Assembly: GCF_038002345.1 (NCBI RefSeq)
Contig: NZ_JBBOCJ010000001.1
Coordinates: 4,154,001 to 4,218,000, forward strand
Direction: 5' to 3'
DNA from: Paenibacillus sp. FSL M7-0420
Lineage (GTDB): Bacteria; Bacillota; Bacilli; Paenibacillales; Paenibacillaceae
DNA length: 64,000 nt
Part shown: piece after piece, positions 35,872 to 44,589 of the stretch
Layout: the number at the start of each line of letters is the position of its first letter
How positions within the stretch are numbered: the first letter of the stretch is position 1
Notes under the pieces: model-generated
What the model was told of the DNA's origin: nothing
Databases searched by the model: none
Seen by the model: the letters and a program-made list of their open reading frames with translations, nothing else
Program-made: the position numbers and the translations under genes

Positions 35872-36158
35872 TGGGTGTTACCGTTCTCAGTATGGACGAG
35901 ATTATCAACGCGATCTGCCTGCATATGGCGGAACGCAAAGCCGTACGGGTCGAGGAAGTCCAGGTTGAGCTCAGCTGGGACGAGGATACCGGCTACACCG
36001 CAGAGGTCTGGATACAGGGAAGAAGCCAGTATCTGGTGGAGTCCAACATGATTGAGTCCATTCTTCGCTACGTCCACAGCGAATACGGCATCCGTGCTTA
36101 TCGTGAGGATGTACGGCTTGCGCTAGACGAAGAAATTACAGCGGTTGTGAACACGTAA
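35871..36158 (+). CDS. YxcD family protein (DUF2653)
   Basis: A 95-residue acidic cytoplasmic protein of unknown role, recognised by its size and the segment EVQVELSWDEDTGYTAEVWI. It begins on the last base of the previous stop codon (TAATG), so translation is coupled to the membrane protein gene. The pair may form a small two-gene system, but its function is unknown. A terminator follows. Confidence 0.7.
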   Translation: MGVTVLSMDEIINAICLHMAERKAVRVEEVQVELSWDEDTGYTAEVWIQGRSQYLVESNMIESILRYVHSEYGIRAYREDVRLALDEEITAVVNT

Positions 36159-36181
36159 GCATTGCAAGACTTGATTCGAAT

Positions 36182-36216
36182 AAAGGGATGGCCCCGGGTA
36201 GCGGGGTCATCCCTTT
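36182..36216 (+). terminator. Terminator of the two-gene operon
   Basis: AAAGGGATGGCCCCG and CGGGGTCATCCCTTT form a 15-base stem followed by ATTG; A and T runs flank it, so it may work in both directions. Confidence 0.8.
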
Positions 36217-36452
36217 ATTGTCCATCCATGATAATCACAAGATATAACAATTGAACTAAGACTTTTTTATGTTTTGGGATTAGCCGTGACTCCAGAGAAG
36301 TTTTGGACTTCCGGCCGCTGTTGTATGCAGATTTCTTGATTTATCCCATTTTTAACGGTTGAAATCCGCATACAAAGGCGGTCGCTTCCGCTCCTCCAGT
36401 TCCAAAATTCCCCTCCGCCACTTTTCCCTTAATTTAAGTTTTCAAGTTCAAT

Positions 36453-37433
36453 CTATATAACTTCTCCTCCTGACGTCAGGAACCCGGCCAGTACATCCTC
36501 CCTGCTGACCCGCGCACTGCCGCTACCGTACAGCTCAGCCCAAGGCGCACGCTGCTGCCGCAGAATCGCCGCAGTTCCTTCAGAAGTGTACTCCGCATAC
36601 CTGACCGTCTGCTCACCCTCAGGCTCGCCCCAGTTATCCCAGCCTTGGGGGTGGATATGCTGGCCCATCCGGCAATCCGCAAAGACTGTCTTGGCATGCT
36701 CCCGCCATGGACGTCCCAGGTATACCGGCGCTGTTCCCGGCTCAGCACTCAGATAACATTGATTGAATACATAACCGAAGGCTTGCCCTTCAGGAGTGGA
36801 GGCAGCCGTGATATAGCCTGCATGGCCTCCGCTATTCCGCAGGCTGTGCAGCGTACAATGCTCGAAGTAGGCCGTTGCTCCGCCAAAGATATAATCTACC
36901 GTTCCCTCAATATAACAGTGCTGGTACAACTGGCGGTACTGCGCATGATGCTCCCGCAGCGGAACGCCGCCGAACAGCAGACGCTCTCTGGGGGCTGGCG
37001 GCAGCGGACCGGTGAACAGCGTGTCCTGATGGCCTTTGAACGTACAATTTCGAAATACCGTCTCATCACAATGGGCGTACACCGCCACAGCCTGCCCTAC
37101 CTCGCTGCCTTGTCCCGCTGTATTGGAGACGGTCAGATTCTCCAGCACCAGCTTCCTGCCGCCCAGGAACAGGGTGGGAGTGGCAAAGGTCCCGATCTCT
37201 TCCCCCTGCTCATCCAGCTCCCGGGCATAGCGGTTCATCGTGATCTCCACTTGTCCGATGCCGATGATACGGAGACAGGAGCGGTAGACCCGCACCTCCT
37301 CCTTGTACACTCCAGGCATAATGTAGAGCGTTGCCTCTGTGTCCGGGTCCAGCCGTTCCAGGGCATCGACTGCCTCCTGAATGGTAGAGTAATCGCCTAA
37401 GCCCTCCTTGCCCACCAGCATCCCTTTTCCCAT
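36453..37433 (-). CDS. Pectinesterase (pectin methylesterase, CE8 family)
   Basis: Demethylates pectin or oligogalacturonides. The 326-residue beta-helix enzyme shows TFKGHQDTLFTG (near 132-143, Gln/Asp of the active site), EGTVDYIFGGATAYF (near 176-190, nucleophilic Asp), VYLGRPWREHAKTVF (Arg, near 237-251) and QGWDNWGEPEGE. No signal peptide is visible, so it may act on imported oligosaccharides. An ATG 12 bases downstream is an alternative start. It sits just after the solute-binding protein and permease. Confidence 0.93.
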   Translation of the reverse strand: MGKGMLVGKEGLGDYSTIQEAVDALERLDPDTEATLYIMPGVYKEEVRVYRSCLRIIGIGQVEITMNRYARELDEQGEEIGTFATPTLFLGGRKLVLENLTVSNTAGQGSEVGQAVAVYAHCDETVFRNCTFKGHQDTLFTGPLPPAPRERLLFGGVPLREHHAQYRQLYQHCYIEGTVDYIFGGATAYFEHCTLHSLRNSGGHAGYITAASTPEGQAFGYVFNQCYLSAEPGTAPVYLGRPWREHAKTVFADCRMGQHIHPQGWDNWGEPEGEQTVRYAEYTSEGTAAILRQQRAPWAELYGSGSARVSREDVLAGFLTSGGEVI

Positions 37434-37470
37434 CCTCTCTTAAGACTCTAAGCCTTCGTTTAAGGCCTGC

Positions 37471-38973
37471 TTACTTCTGTGTCAGTTTGTATGCAGCTTC
37501 GTATTCCTCGGTGATCTTTGTTCCGCCGGAATCCTTCCAGGTCTGCACGGCTTTCTTGAAGGCCGCCTCATCCGATTGGCCCATGATATATTTGAAGGTA
37601 GCATCTGTGATGATCTTTTGCAATTCCGTTCCCTGCTCATTATTGGTAGCCGAATCCAGCGGAACGGTGGGGTCAAGCACAGCGAACTTGTCATTCTCGC
37701 GGATCAGCTCATTGGCCAGCTGCTTCTCAGGGTTCGCATCCTTAAGCGTATAGGCAATCTCACTAGGTCGGCTGGAGCTGAAAGGCTGCACATCCGCCTG
37801 CCACAGCTCGGTGTTCAGAATCTTGAAGGCGCCGTTCTCATCATATTCATAGTGGGTCCCTTCGATTCCGCCCGTCATCAGCATGAACGCCTTCTCATCG
37901 ATCAGGTCATTGACGAACTTCAGCAGCCGCTTGAGCTCTGCTTCAGTCTTCACCTCTGATTTTGGAAAAGCCATCAATCCGCCGATCCCGCTGCCCTCGG
38001 ACCAGATATGATACTGTCCATCCCCATTCGAGATCTTGTTCACCGGCACCAGCTCCATGCCCGGCTGCAGATCCTGCGCCAGTGTTCTCAGACTGGAGAT
38101 GTCCACCATCCCGGTATAGATCCCGGTCTTCCCCTGCGCGAATTGCTGCTGCTGGTCCGTTTTGGCTGTAACTGCGAAATCCTGCGCCAGGTATCCGTTC
38201 TCATAGAGCTTTTTGGAGAAATTCATCGTGTCCATATATTCCGTTGTATCGAATTCAGGGATGAACTTGCCGCTATCGTCCACCTTCCAGCCATTGGGCG
38301 TGCCAAAATAGGAGCTTAGTGTTTTGAAGCTGCTGTATTTCAGCTCTGATCTGTCTCCGAAGCCTGTCGTGTCCTTCACACCGTTGCCATCCGGGTCATC
38401 CTCTGTGAAGGCTCTGGCCACTTCATACACCTCATCCAGCGTCTTCGGAACCGGCAGACCCAGCTTATCCAGCCAGTCCTTGCGGAAGATCAGGCCGGAA
38501 CGCGCCAGATTCTTCTGGAAGGGAACGCCGTACAGGACGCCTTCAATCGAAGCCGCTTCCTTCAGCTCAGGAGCAATCTTCGCCAGATTACTGAACTCTG
38601 AGAGATAAGGGCCCACATCCCAGAACAGCCCTGATTTCAGTGAGCTTCTAACCGATGAATTGGTCATCATGGTCAGGGTAACAATGTCTGCAAGCTCCCC
38701 CGAGGCCAGCGCCGTAGTGATCCGCTCTTCCTTGGAAGCATCGGGTACCCAGTTGAAGGTGATTTTGCTGTTGGTATATTCCTCAAGCAGCGATTTGATC
38801 GTATCGGTCGGCGGCGAAGCGGTGTGCAGAATATTCAGCCAGGTTAATTCAAGTGTCGAATTCAGATCCTCTGCAGCGGCAGTCTTCTCCTCTTCCTTGT
38901 CTCCGCCGCAAGCCGAGAGCATAGTGGTAGCCATTGTAGCGATTGCAATTAGCGTGACCCATCTTTTGTTCAT
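37471..38973 (-). CDS. Sugar ABC transporter solute-binding lipoprotein (LplA-like)
   Basis: A 500-residue lipoprotein, with lipobox LSAC (Cys at residue 22), of the large extracellular solute-binding proteins common in Paenibacillus oligosaccharide importers. NILHTASPPTDTIKSLLEEY and LTLMMTNSSVRSSLKSGLFWDVGPYL belong to the mature protein (second motif shown only in part: LKSGLFWDVGPYL). It follows the permease on the same strand and precedes pectinesterase, suggesting uptake of pectic oligomers. AAAGGAG precedes the ATG. Confidence 0.9.
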   Translation of the reverse strand: MNKRWVTLIAIATMATTMLSACGGDKEEEKTAAAEDLNSTLELTWLNILHTASPPTDTIKSLLEEYTNSKITFNWVPDASKEERITTALASGELADIVTLTMMTNSSVRSSLKSGLFWDVGPYLSEFSNLAKIAPELKEAASIEGVLYGVPFQKNLARSGLIFRKDWLDKLGLPVPKTLDEVYEVARAFTEDDPDGNGVKDTTGFGDRSELKYSSFKTLSSYFGTPNGWKVDDSGKFIPEFDTTEYMDTMNFSKKLYENGYLAQDFAVTAKTDQQQQFAQGKTGIYTGMVDISSLRTLAQDLQPGMELVPVNKISNGDGQYHIWSEGSGIGGLMAFPKSEVKTEAELKRLLKFVNDLIDEKAFMLMTGGIEGTHYEYDENGAFKILNTELWQADVQPFSSSRPSEIAYTLKDANPEKQLANELIRENDKFAVLDPTVPLDSATNNEQGTELQKIITDATFKYIMGQSDEAAFKKAVQTWKDSGGTKITEEYEAAYKLTQK

Positions 38974-39013
38974 AACACTTCTCCTTTGGTAGATGAAATA
39001 GTTAGTCTTAGCC

Positions 39014-39973
39014 TTAATACACGCCGTCTTCGCCCATCTTCTTGGCCAGCTTATTGGAGAGCATCACGAGAATTAACCCGACAACGCCCTTGAACATGCC
39101 TATCGTGGTGCTGAAGCTTAATTGCCCGTTCTTGAGGCCCGCCGTATAGATATAGGTATCGAAAATCTCGGCGACACTGCGGTTCAGCGAATTCAGCAGC
39201 AGATACATATGTTCGAAGCCGAGATCCAGCGTGCTGCCGATTTTGAGAATCAGCAGGGTAATAATCACGGGACGGATCGCCGGCAGTGTCACATGCCAGG
39301 TCTTGCGCAGACGGCTTGCCCCGTCCATCTCGGAGGCTTCATAGAGCTGCGGGTCCACTACAGTAATAGCTGCCAGATAGATAATGGTCGACCACCCCAG
39401 CTCCTTCCAGATAATCTGCAGGATATAGATCGTCCGCAGCCACTCCGAAGAGGTCAGGAAGCTGATTTTGGTGCCGCCGAGACTGGCGATCAGCTCATTG
39501 ATAACCCCGCCATCCACCGTCAGGAACACATACGTAATAGAGACAATAATGACCCAGGACATGAAGTGCGGGATGTAGATAATCGTCTGAATCCAGTTCT
39601 TGAGATAGCGTCCCTTCAGCTCGTTCAGCATCAAGGCTACAATAATCGGCAGCGGGAAGAAGATCACAATGTTCATGGCAAACAGAATCAGGGTGTTACG
39701 CAGCAGCTGCATGAACGTAGGCTCCGTAAATAATCGGATGAAATGCTTCAGGCCAACCCACTCACTCCCGGTAATCCCCTGGAACGGCTGATAATTCTGG
39801 AATGCAATGATCAGCCCGCCCATGGGCAGATATTTGAAGATGATGAAATACAGCAGCCCGGGCAGGATCATCAGATACAGCAGCTTGTATTTGTTCAGAG
39901 CCGTAAGAGCACGTGCGCCTTTCCCCTTTTCGATAGTCAGATTTGGTGTTGCGGTGATGCTTGTTGCTTTCAC
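39014..39973 (-). CDS. Sugar ABC transporter permease (LplB-like)
   Basis: One of two inner-membrane subunits of a carbohydrate importer. The 319-residue protein has six predicted helices (first: YLMILPGLLYFIIF) and the EAA loop EASEMDGASRLRKTWHVTLP that contacts the ATPase. The start is a GTG at 39973, 7 bases after AAAGGAGG. Its partner permease lies on the opposite strand, which is unusual. A catabolite element and a 16-base palindrome lie in the divergent control region. Confidence 0.9.
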   Translation of the reverse strand: MKATSITATPNLTIEKGKGARALTALNKYKLLYLMILPGLLYFIIFKYLPMGGLIIAFQNYQPFQGITGSEWVGLKHFIRLFTEPTFMQLLRNTLILFAMNIVIFFPLPIIVALMLNELKGRYLKNWIQTIIYIPHFMSWVIIVSITYVFLTVDGGVINELIASLGGTKISFLTSSEWLRTIYILQIIWKELGWSTIIYLAAITVVDPQLYEASEMDGASRLRKTWHVTLPAIRPVIITLLILKIGSTLDLGFEHMYLLLNSLNRSVAEIFDTYIYTAGLKNGQLSFSTTIGMFKGVVGLILVMLSNKLAKKMGEDGVY

Positions 39974-40012
39974 ATGTCAGCCTCCTTTGCTCGTTCCTGT
40001 TACGGTCTCAGC

Positions 40013-40063
40013 GTAAGAAATTTCTTACATTACGTATATAATCATTATGTGATAGCGTTTACA
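40013..40063. promoter_or_regulatory. Divergent control region: palindrome and catabolite (cre) site
   Basis: GTAAGAAATTTCTTAC (40013-40028) is a perfect palindrome. TATAAT (40037-40042, plus strand) is a possible -10. TGTAAACGCTATCA on the minus strand (40063-40050) fits the CcpA cre consensus TGWAARCGYTWNCW. These lie between the divergent permease genes and suggest glucose repression plus a specific regulator, possibly the AraC-type protein at 41268-43523. Confidence 0.6.
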
Positions 40064-40251
40064 GAACCCACGTGGCTGCGCGGTTAATGCCCATCAGATC
40101 TCCTCTCAGGATTACCTGCCTAGGCTAATGATTATTCTTCGGAGACGGGCTGCACAAGGCAAGTCTGCGAATACCTCATGCCCGGATTATATACGTAATT
40201 TCTGCTCCTTGTTACAGTGAAGAGGTACTGAAAACCGAGGAGGATCACAGA

Positions 40252-41136
40252 ATGAACCCTAGCTCACGTAGAAAAGAATCGGTCGGCGGAAGGATCTTCA
40301 CCTTCGTTAATACAGCCATACTCGTTCTGATTGCGCTTGTCTGCTTATTGCCCTTCGTTAATATCATTGCCAGCTCCTTCGCGACTACCCAGGAGGTCAT
40401 GGCCAAGCGGTTCATCTTATTCCCTACTACCTTCTCCCTGGATGCGTACCGCTACATTCTCTCAACGCCTACCATCTTCCGGGGACTCGGGGTATCCGTA
40501 GGTGTCACCGTTGCAGGAACCGTAGTCAGTATGCTGCTTACCGCGCTGATGGCCTACGGCTTGTCCAGGCGATACCTGCCTGCCCGTAATACCATTAACT
40601 TCATCGTCGTCTTCTCCATGCTGTTCAGCGGCGGAATGATCCCTACCTTCCTGGTCGTCAAAAGTGTCGGCCTGATCAACTCGTACGGGTCCCTGATCTT
40701 CCCGGTTGCCGTCAATGCCTTCAACATGATTATCATGCGCAACTTCTTCCAGGCGCTGCCTGACAGTCTGGAGGAGTCCGCCAAGATCGACGGGAGCAAT
40801 GACTTCGGAATCTTCATGCGGATCATGCTGCCGCTGGCCCTGCCTTCCATCGCCACCATCTCCCTGTTCTATGCGGTTGCTTACTGGAATACGTACATGA
40901 ACGCGATCCTCTACATGAATGATTCGGCCAAATGGCCGATCCAGGTGCTGCTGCGCCAGATCGTTATTGTGTCCAGCGGGATGCAGGCCGAGGGAACCTC
41001 GGTCGATATTGTGCCGCCAGCCCAGACGATCAAAATGGCGGTCATTGTCATCGCCACCGTGCCGATGCTGGCCGCTTATCCTTTTGTACAGAAGCACTTC
41101 ACCAAGGGAGCCCTGCTCGGAGCAGTCAAAGGCTGA
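40252..41136 (+). CDS. Sugar ABC transporter permease (LplC-like)
   Basis: The second permease. The 294-residue protein has six helices (first: ILVLIALVCLLPFVNIIASS) and the EAA loop EESAKIDGSNDFGIFMRIMLP (here split: EESAKIDGSND then FMRIMLPLALP). GGAGG is 10 bases before the ATG. It is alone on the plus strand, divergent from the LplB-like gene and convergent with the regulator. The nucleotide-binding subunit is not in the window; shared MsmX-type ATPases serve such importers in Bacillales. Confidence 0.9.
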   Translation: MNPSSRRKESVGGRIFTFVNTAILVLIALVCLLPFVNIIASSFATTQEVMAKRFILFPTTFSLDAYRYILSTPTIFRGLGVSVGVTVAGTVVSMLLTALMAYGLSRRYLPARNTINFIVVFSMLFSGGMIPTFLVVKSVGLINSYGSLIFPVAVNAFNMIIMRNFFQALPDSLEESAKIDGSNDFGIFMRIMLPLALPSIATISLFYAVAYWNTYMNAILYMNDSAKWPIQVLLRQIVIVSSGMQAEGTSVDIVPPAQTIKMAVIVIATVPMLAAYPFVQKHFTKGALLGAVKG

Positions 41137-41178
41137 CGGCCCGCCGTTCTTCTTCCTTCCGAATCCAAAGAGCATATA

Positions 41179-41220
41179 CAGAAACGGTACCGCCTTGAAG
41201 CAAGGACGGTACCGTTTCTG
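41179..41220. terminator. Bidirectional terminator, family-B palindrome copy 4
   Basis: CAGAAACGGTACCG and CGGTACCGTTTCTG form a 14-base perfect stem between the convergent LplC-like and AraC-type genes. Its AAACGG...CCGTTTC arms and AAGGACGG block link it to the family-B elements. Confidence 0.75.
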
Positions 41221-41267
41221 CATGAACCCCTGATCCAGGCTCTCTCCTGACCAAGCCCCTATTCCTG

Positions 41268-43523
41268 CTAAAATATCTGCTGCTCCCCCTGCTTCAGCTT
41301 CCGGTAAGCGCCAGGCGTAACCTGCTCCTTCTTGCGGAAGGAGCGGATGAAATTCTGCGGATTATGGTACTGCAGCCGCTCGGCAATCTCTTTGATCGTC
41401 ATATCCGTCTCCGTCAGCCACCGTTTGGCCATCTCCAGGCGGTAGTTCATGAGGTATTCGCTGAAGGCGGTGCCGTACTCTTTTTTGAAGATGCTGCTTA
41501 GATAATTCGGATTGTAATGAAGCCGCTCGCCGATCCCCTCCAGCGTAAGCTCACGGTCATATTCCGCGTGCACAATGTCGGTGATCTTATCCGAGAGACA
41601 GCGGAACTGCTTGCTGGTCTTGTCCTTCATGCTGTACATCATGGGGTAAATAACCTCCTGCACCAGCATCCGCTCCATCTCTTCGGGATTGCGGATGTCC
41701 AGCAGGCGGTGATACAGCTTATTGTTATCCTGGGTCAACAGGACGCTAACCCCCAGATGCTGCTCCAGCTGGATCAGATTATTCACGAGCCGCACCAGCA
41801 TGACCTCGAATTTCAGGGTGCTCTTGTTCTTGCCCATCAGCTCCGCCAGGAACGGATAGAGCGCAGCCGTAACCTGCTCCTTGTCCCCCAGCCGGATGGC
41901 ATTGAACAATTGCGTCTCCAGCTCTGCCGGATAATGCAGCGACACCGGACCGGAGACGACCATGGAGATATCCTCATAGAAGATAATCGATTCCTTACCC
42001 AGATTCAGCCGCTGATGCAATGCCTGCTTGCTCATCTCCCCGGCTTCCTTACTCTCTAACAGATTGCTGTAAAAGTTGCTGATGCCGATGCTGATCGACA
42101 CCTTCAGATAATCGCGTACCGCCTTCAGCAGAGCTGCCGCATAATCCGTCACTTCCTTATTCATCCCGGCATCGCTGTACCCGGCGAAGGTCAGGATCGT
42201 AGCCTGGGTATCATCGTTCAGGATAATAGGCTGTAATCGCTGCTGTGCCGGGATAAGTTCCTCCACCATCTTATTGACGGCCAGCAGCAGGACATCCTTG
42301 TCCGAGGCCTCCCGGCCGCCCAGACTGTCCAGCTGAATCAGCATCGCAGCATAACGGTGCTTCTCTGACAGGTTATACCCGAACCGGAGCAGACTCTGCT
42401 CCAGCTCCTCGGCCGAGACGCGGCTGCGGAACAGATTAAGGATCAGCTGCGTCTCCAGCCGGGGCATTTCCGATTCGATCAGACTCTCAAGCGAAGCCTT
42501 CTCCGAGATAATCGTATCAATCGAATGCCGGATATATTCCAGCTCATTCCTGGAGTTCACCTGCGGAATAACGGGCAGGCTGCGCTTAAGCTGCTCAATC
42601 GGCTTGGTGAAATATTGGGAGATCATATAAGCCACCACCCAGATCAGGAGAATCAACAGCAGCCCCATCGCGGAGATCCCGAACTTGGTCATCTCCAGGG
42701 AGCGGGTAATCTCCGCCTGATCCAGCACGGTCAGATAGATCCAGTTATTGTACGAGGACTTGGCATAGATTAGCTTCAGACTGTCACGGCCGGAGAACTT
42801 CTGCTGGACCGTCCCTTTGTCCTCCATGGCATTGATCGTCCCGGCAAGCTGGCCGAACTGCTCCGGGGCTAACAGCCCATTGCCGGGATCAGATTCATAC
42901 ATCAGTTCACCATGCTTGTTCAAAATGTAGACGGCTGCGTCTTCCCCGCTGTTTATCGTGGCATTAAGGGTATGTAATGAAATGTCGGATAAGGCAATCG
43001 CCTGTTTCTTACTGGAGAACACCGGCAGTGTATTCACGAACCGGATGCCTTTGTCCGTCTTCATCCAGAAGAGGCTCTGCTCCTGATTCTCAATATACTG
43101 CTCCCGGAGCTGCTGGACCTCCCCGGCAGTGAGATTACTGAGCTTCTCATTCAGGATCTGCCAGTTCTGCACCAGACTGATTAGCGAATATTCCGTCCCT
43201 TCAGCCGCCATGGAGGCGATATAATTCAGCTGCGAATTCACATTCCGGTAGGCGATGAAGTCTTGCACGGTAATCGGATGGGTCACGACCTCCTGAAAAG
43301 AGCTGGTGGTGCTATAGGTGTTGAACGCGTATTCTATCGTTTGGATTTTGTGCTCCAGATTGTTCTTGATCTGCTCGATATAGCTCTGCTTGCTGCTGGA
43401 GAACCGCTCAACCACTGAATCGATGGTACTGATGTAGATATAGCTTCCGAAGCCGACCACCAGTCCCACGCCAAGAATTAATATAGGTATAAAGATGCCG
43501 TAGAACATTCTTCCTTTGCTCAT
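41268..43523 (-). CDS. Membrane AraC-type sensor-regulator
   Basis: A 751-residue one-protein sensor and transcription factor. It has an N-terminal helix (YGIFIPILILGVGLVVGFGSY), an extracellular Cache-like sensor to about residue 280, a second helix (ISAMGLLLILLIWVVAYMI), a cytoplasmic linker, and an AraC HTH pair at ~650-748 (LTLEGIGERLHYNPNYLSSI and MTIKEIAERLQYHNPQNF). This type is usually beside carbohydrate importers and probably controls the permease/lipoprotein genes here. Confidence 0.92.
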   Translation of the reverse strand: MSKGRMFYGIFIPILILGVGLVVGFGSYIYISTIDSVVERFSSSKQSYIEQIKNNLEHKIQTIEYAFNTYSTTSSFQEVVTHPITVQDFIAYRNVNSQLNYIASMAAEGTEYSLISLVQNWQILNEKLSNLTAGEVQQLREQYIENQEQSLFWMKTDKGIRFVNTLPVFSSKKQAIALSDISLHTLNATINSGEDAAVYILNKHGELMYESDPGNGLLAPEQFGQLAGTINAMEDKGTVQQKFSGRDSLKLIYAKSSYNNWIYLTVLDQAEITRSLEMTKFGISAMGLLLILLIWVVAYMISQYFTKPIEQLKRSLPVIPQVNSRNELEYIRHSIDTIISEKASLESLIESEMPRLETQLILNLFRSRVSAEELEQSLLRFGYNLSEKHRYAAMLIQLDSLGGREASDKDVLLLAVNKMVEELIPAQQRLQPIILNDDTQATILTFAGYSDAGMNKEVTDYAAALLKAVRDYLKVSISIGISNFYSNLLESKEAGEMSKQALHQRLNLGKESIIFYEDISMVVSGPVSLHYPAELETQLFNAIRLGDKEQVTAALYPFLAELMGKNKSTLKFEVMLVRLVNNLIQLEQHLGVSVLLTQDNNKLYHRLLDIRNPEEMERMLVQEVIYPMMYSMKDKTSKQFRCLSDKITDIVHAEYDRELTLEGIGERLHYNPNYLSSIFKKEYGTAFSEYLMNYRLEMAKRWLTETDMTIKEIAERLQYHNPQNFIRSFRKKEQVTPGAYRKLKQGEQQIF

Positions 43524-43642
43524 TGTGTTTCCCCTTTGATTTGATAGACTCTACTAAATTATAGCGCTTTCATGAATGCGGTTCCATGATTATTTTCACG
43601 TGTGCAATTTGCAGACTGCCCGGTTAATACCAGGCGCGCAGC

Positions 43643-43673
43643 AAAAAACCGGACCAGCGATAGGCTGATCCGG
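43643..43673 (-). terminator. Terminator after the Sm-like gene
   Basis: ACCGGACCAGC and GCTGATCCGGT pair; on the minus strand TTTTTT follows. It ends the 43705-44073 gene. Confidence 0.85.
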
Positions 43674-43704
43674 TCTGTTCACATCCTGGGGCTATGAGCC
43701 TTGC

Positions 43705-44073
43705 TTAGAGCAAAGAAATCGTCAGCAGCTCGAACAAGACCAGCGGCATAATTACATTGCTGTTCACCGTACCGGGATACGGGTAGCCCGGGCCCGGATA
43801 TCCCGGACCTGGATAGGGCTTGTAATAAGGATTGTAATATCCGCGGCCCATATCTGTGGCTATGGTTACAACCAGGTACATATTCTTACTGTCCATACCG
43901 GCAAGCGTGCCCTCATGCATCTGACCGTCAAGGGTCTGCACCTGCACTTGGTGATTCAGATACGGCTTACAGGACTGGTGAAGGGAATCGCGGACCCCGT
44001 TCAGATGCTGGACCACCGCCGGGTCTGCCTGATAGATCACCGGCGTCTGCGTGCCGGAAGAAGTTGTCGACAT
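43705..44073 (-). CDS. Sm-like protein with Pro/Gly/Tyr linker and hydrophobic tail
   Basis: A 122-residue protein whose middle (QVQVQTLDGQMHEGTLAGMD, then SKNMYLVV) matches the Sm1 pattern and the paralogue at 26128-26385. It is followed by GRGYYNPYYKPYPGPGYPGP and a hydrophobic C terminus (IMPLVLFELLTISLL). The N-terminal ~35 residues are additional. The ATG at 44073 follows GGAGG by 11 bases; in-frame ATGs at 44109 and 44118 lack a better site. It lies next to the hairpin array. Confidence 0.75.
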   Translation of the reverse strand: MSTTSSGTQTPVIYQADPAVVQHLNGVRDSLHQSCKPYLNHQVQVQTLDGQMHEGTLAGMDSKNMYLVVTIATDMGRGYYNPYYKPYPGPGYPGPGYPYPGTVNSNVIMPLVLFELLTISLL

Positions 44074-44183
44074 AGGTGTATGACCTCCGTGTAATTGGAT
44101 TTGCTTCATACTATGCACCTGCCCAGTCCGGTGTGCCTAGCCTGCTCCCCGCCGTTCATTCGATCCGCATACGCAGACCAAAC

Positions 44184-44214
44184 AGCCGTATACCGGAAAG
44201 TCCGGTATACGGCT
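44184..44214. repeat. Perfect inverted repeat upstream of the Sm-like gene
   Basis: AGCCGTATACCGGA and TCCGGTATACGGCT are perfect 14-base arms with a 3-base loop (AAG). There is no T-run, so it is more like an operator or a structured RNA element than a terminator. It is ~110 bases upstream of the Sm-like start. Confidence 0.7.
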
Positions 44215-44292
44215 TAGTGATCACTCATCTATAAGTGCTGTGCTCTCGGAATAAGGACAACATCACCCTGCGGGCGAATAAGATTACCTTCG

Positions 44293-44545
44293 CGCGAGCC
44301 CAATGTATGCTGTTTTCAACATACATTGGGCCCACATGCCTTTCGCGAGCCAATTGTATGCTGTTTTTGACATACATTGGGGCCATGTGCCTTCACGCGA
44401 GCCAATTGTATGCTGTTTTTGACATACATTGGGGCCATGTGCTTTCACGCGAGCCAATTGTATGCTGTTTTCCACATACATTGGGGCCATGTGCCTTCAC
44501 GCGAGCCAATTGTATGCTGTTTTTGACATACATTGGGTTCAACGC
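44293..44545. repeat. Tandem array of five ~52-bp hairpin repeats
   Basis: CGCGAGCC marks the unit start at 44293, 44344, 44396, 44448 and 44500 (periods 51, 52, 52, 52). Each unit contains CCAAT(T)GTATG, a 10-base loop CTGTTTTTGA (variants CTGTTTTCAA, CTGTTTTCCA) and CATACATTGG, followed by a linker GGCCATGTGCCTTCA. The entire unit is conserved, so there are no variable spacers. Unit 1 lacks the extra T and pairs perfectly. It is not a gene and not CRISPR. Confidence 0.92.
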
Positions 44546-44589
44546 ACACCTTTTCCACAGCAGCAGGAAACTATGGGTTTCTAATATAA

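Larger units (their letters stand above)
44074..44589. other. Intergenic region with palindrome and hairpin array
   Basis: About 515 bases between degV and the Sm-like gene. It contains a 14-base-arm palindrome (44184-44214) and a tandem array of five ~52-base hairpin repeats (44293-44545). Open frames through the array are a consequence of the repeat and are not genes. Confidence 0.8.

Noticed and set aside
44293..44545. CRISPR array
   Set aside because: Units are conserved throughout with no unique spacers, and no cas genes are in the window.
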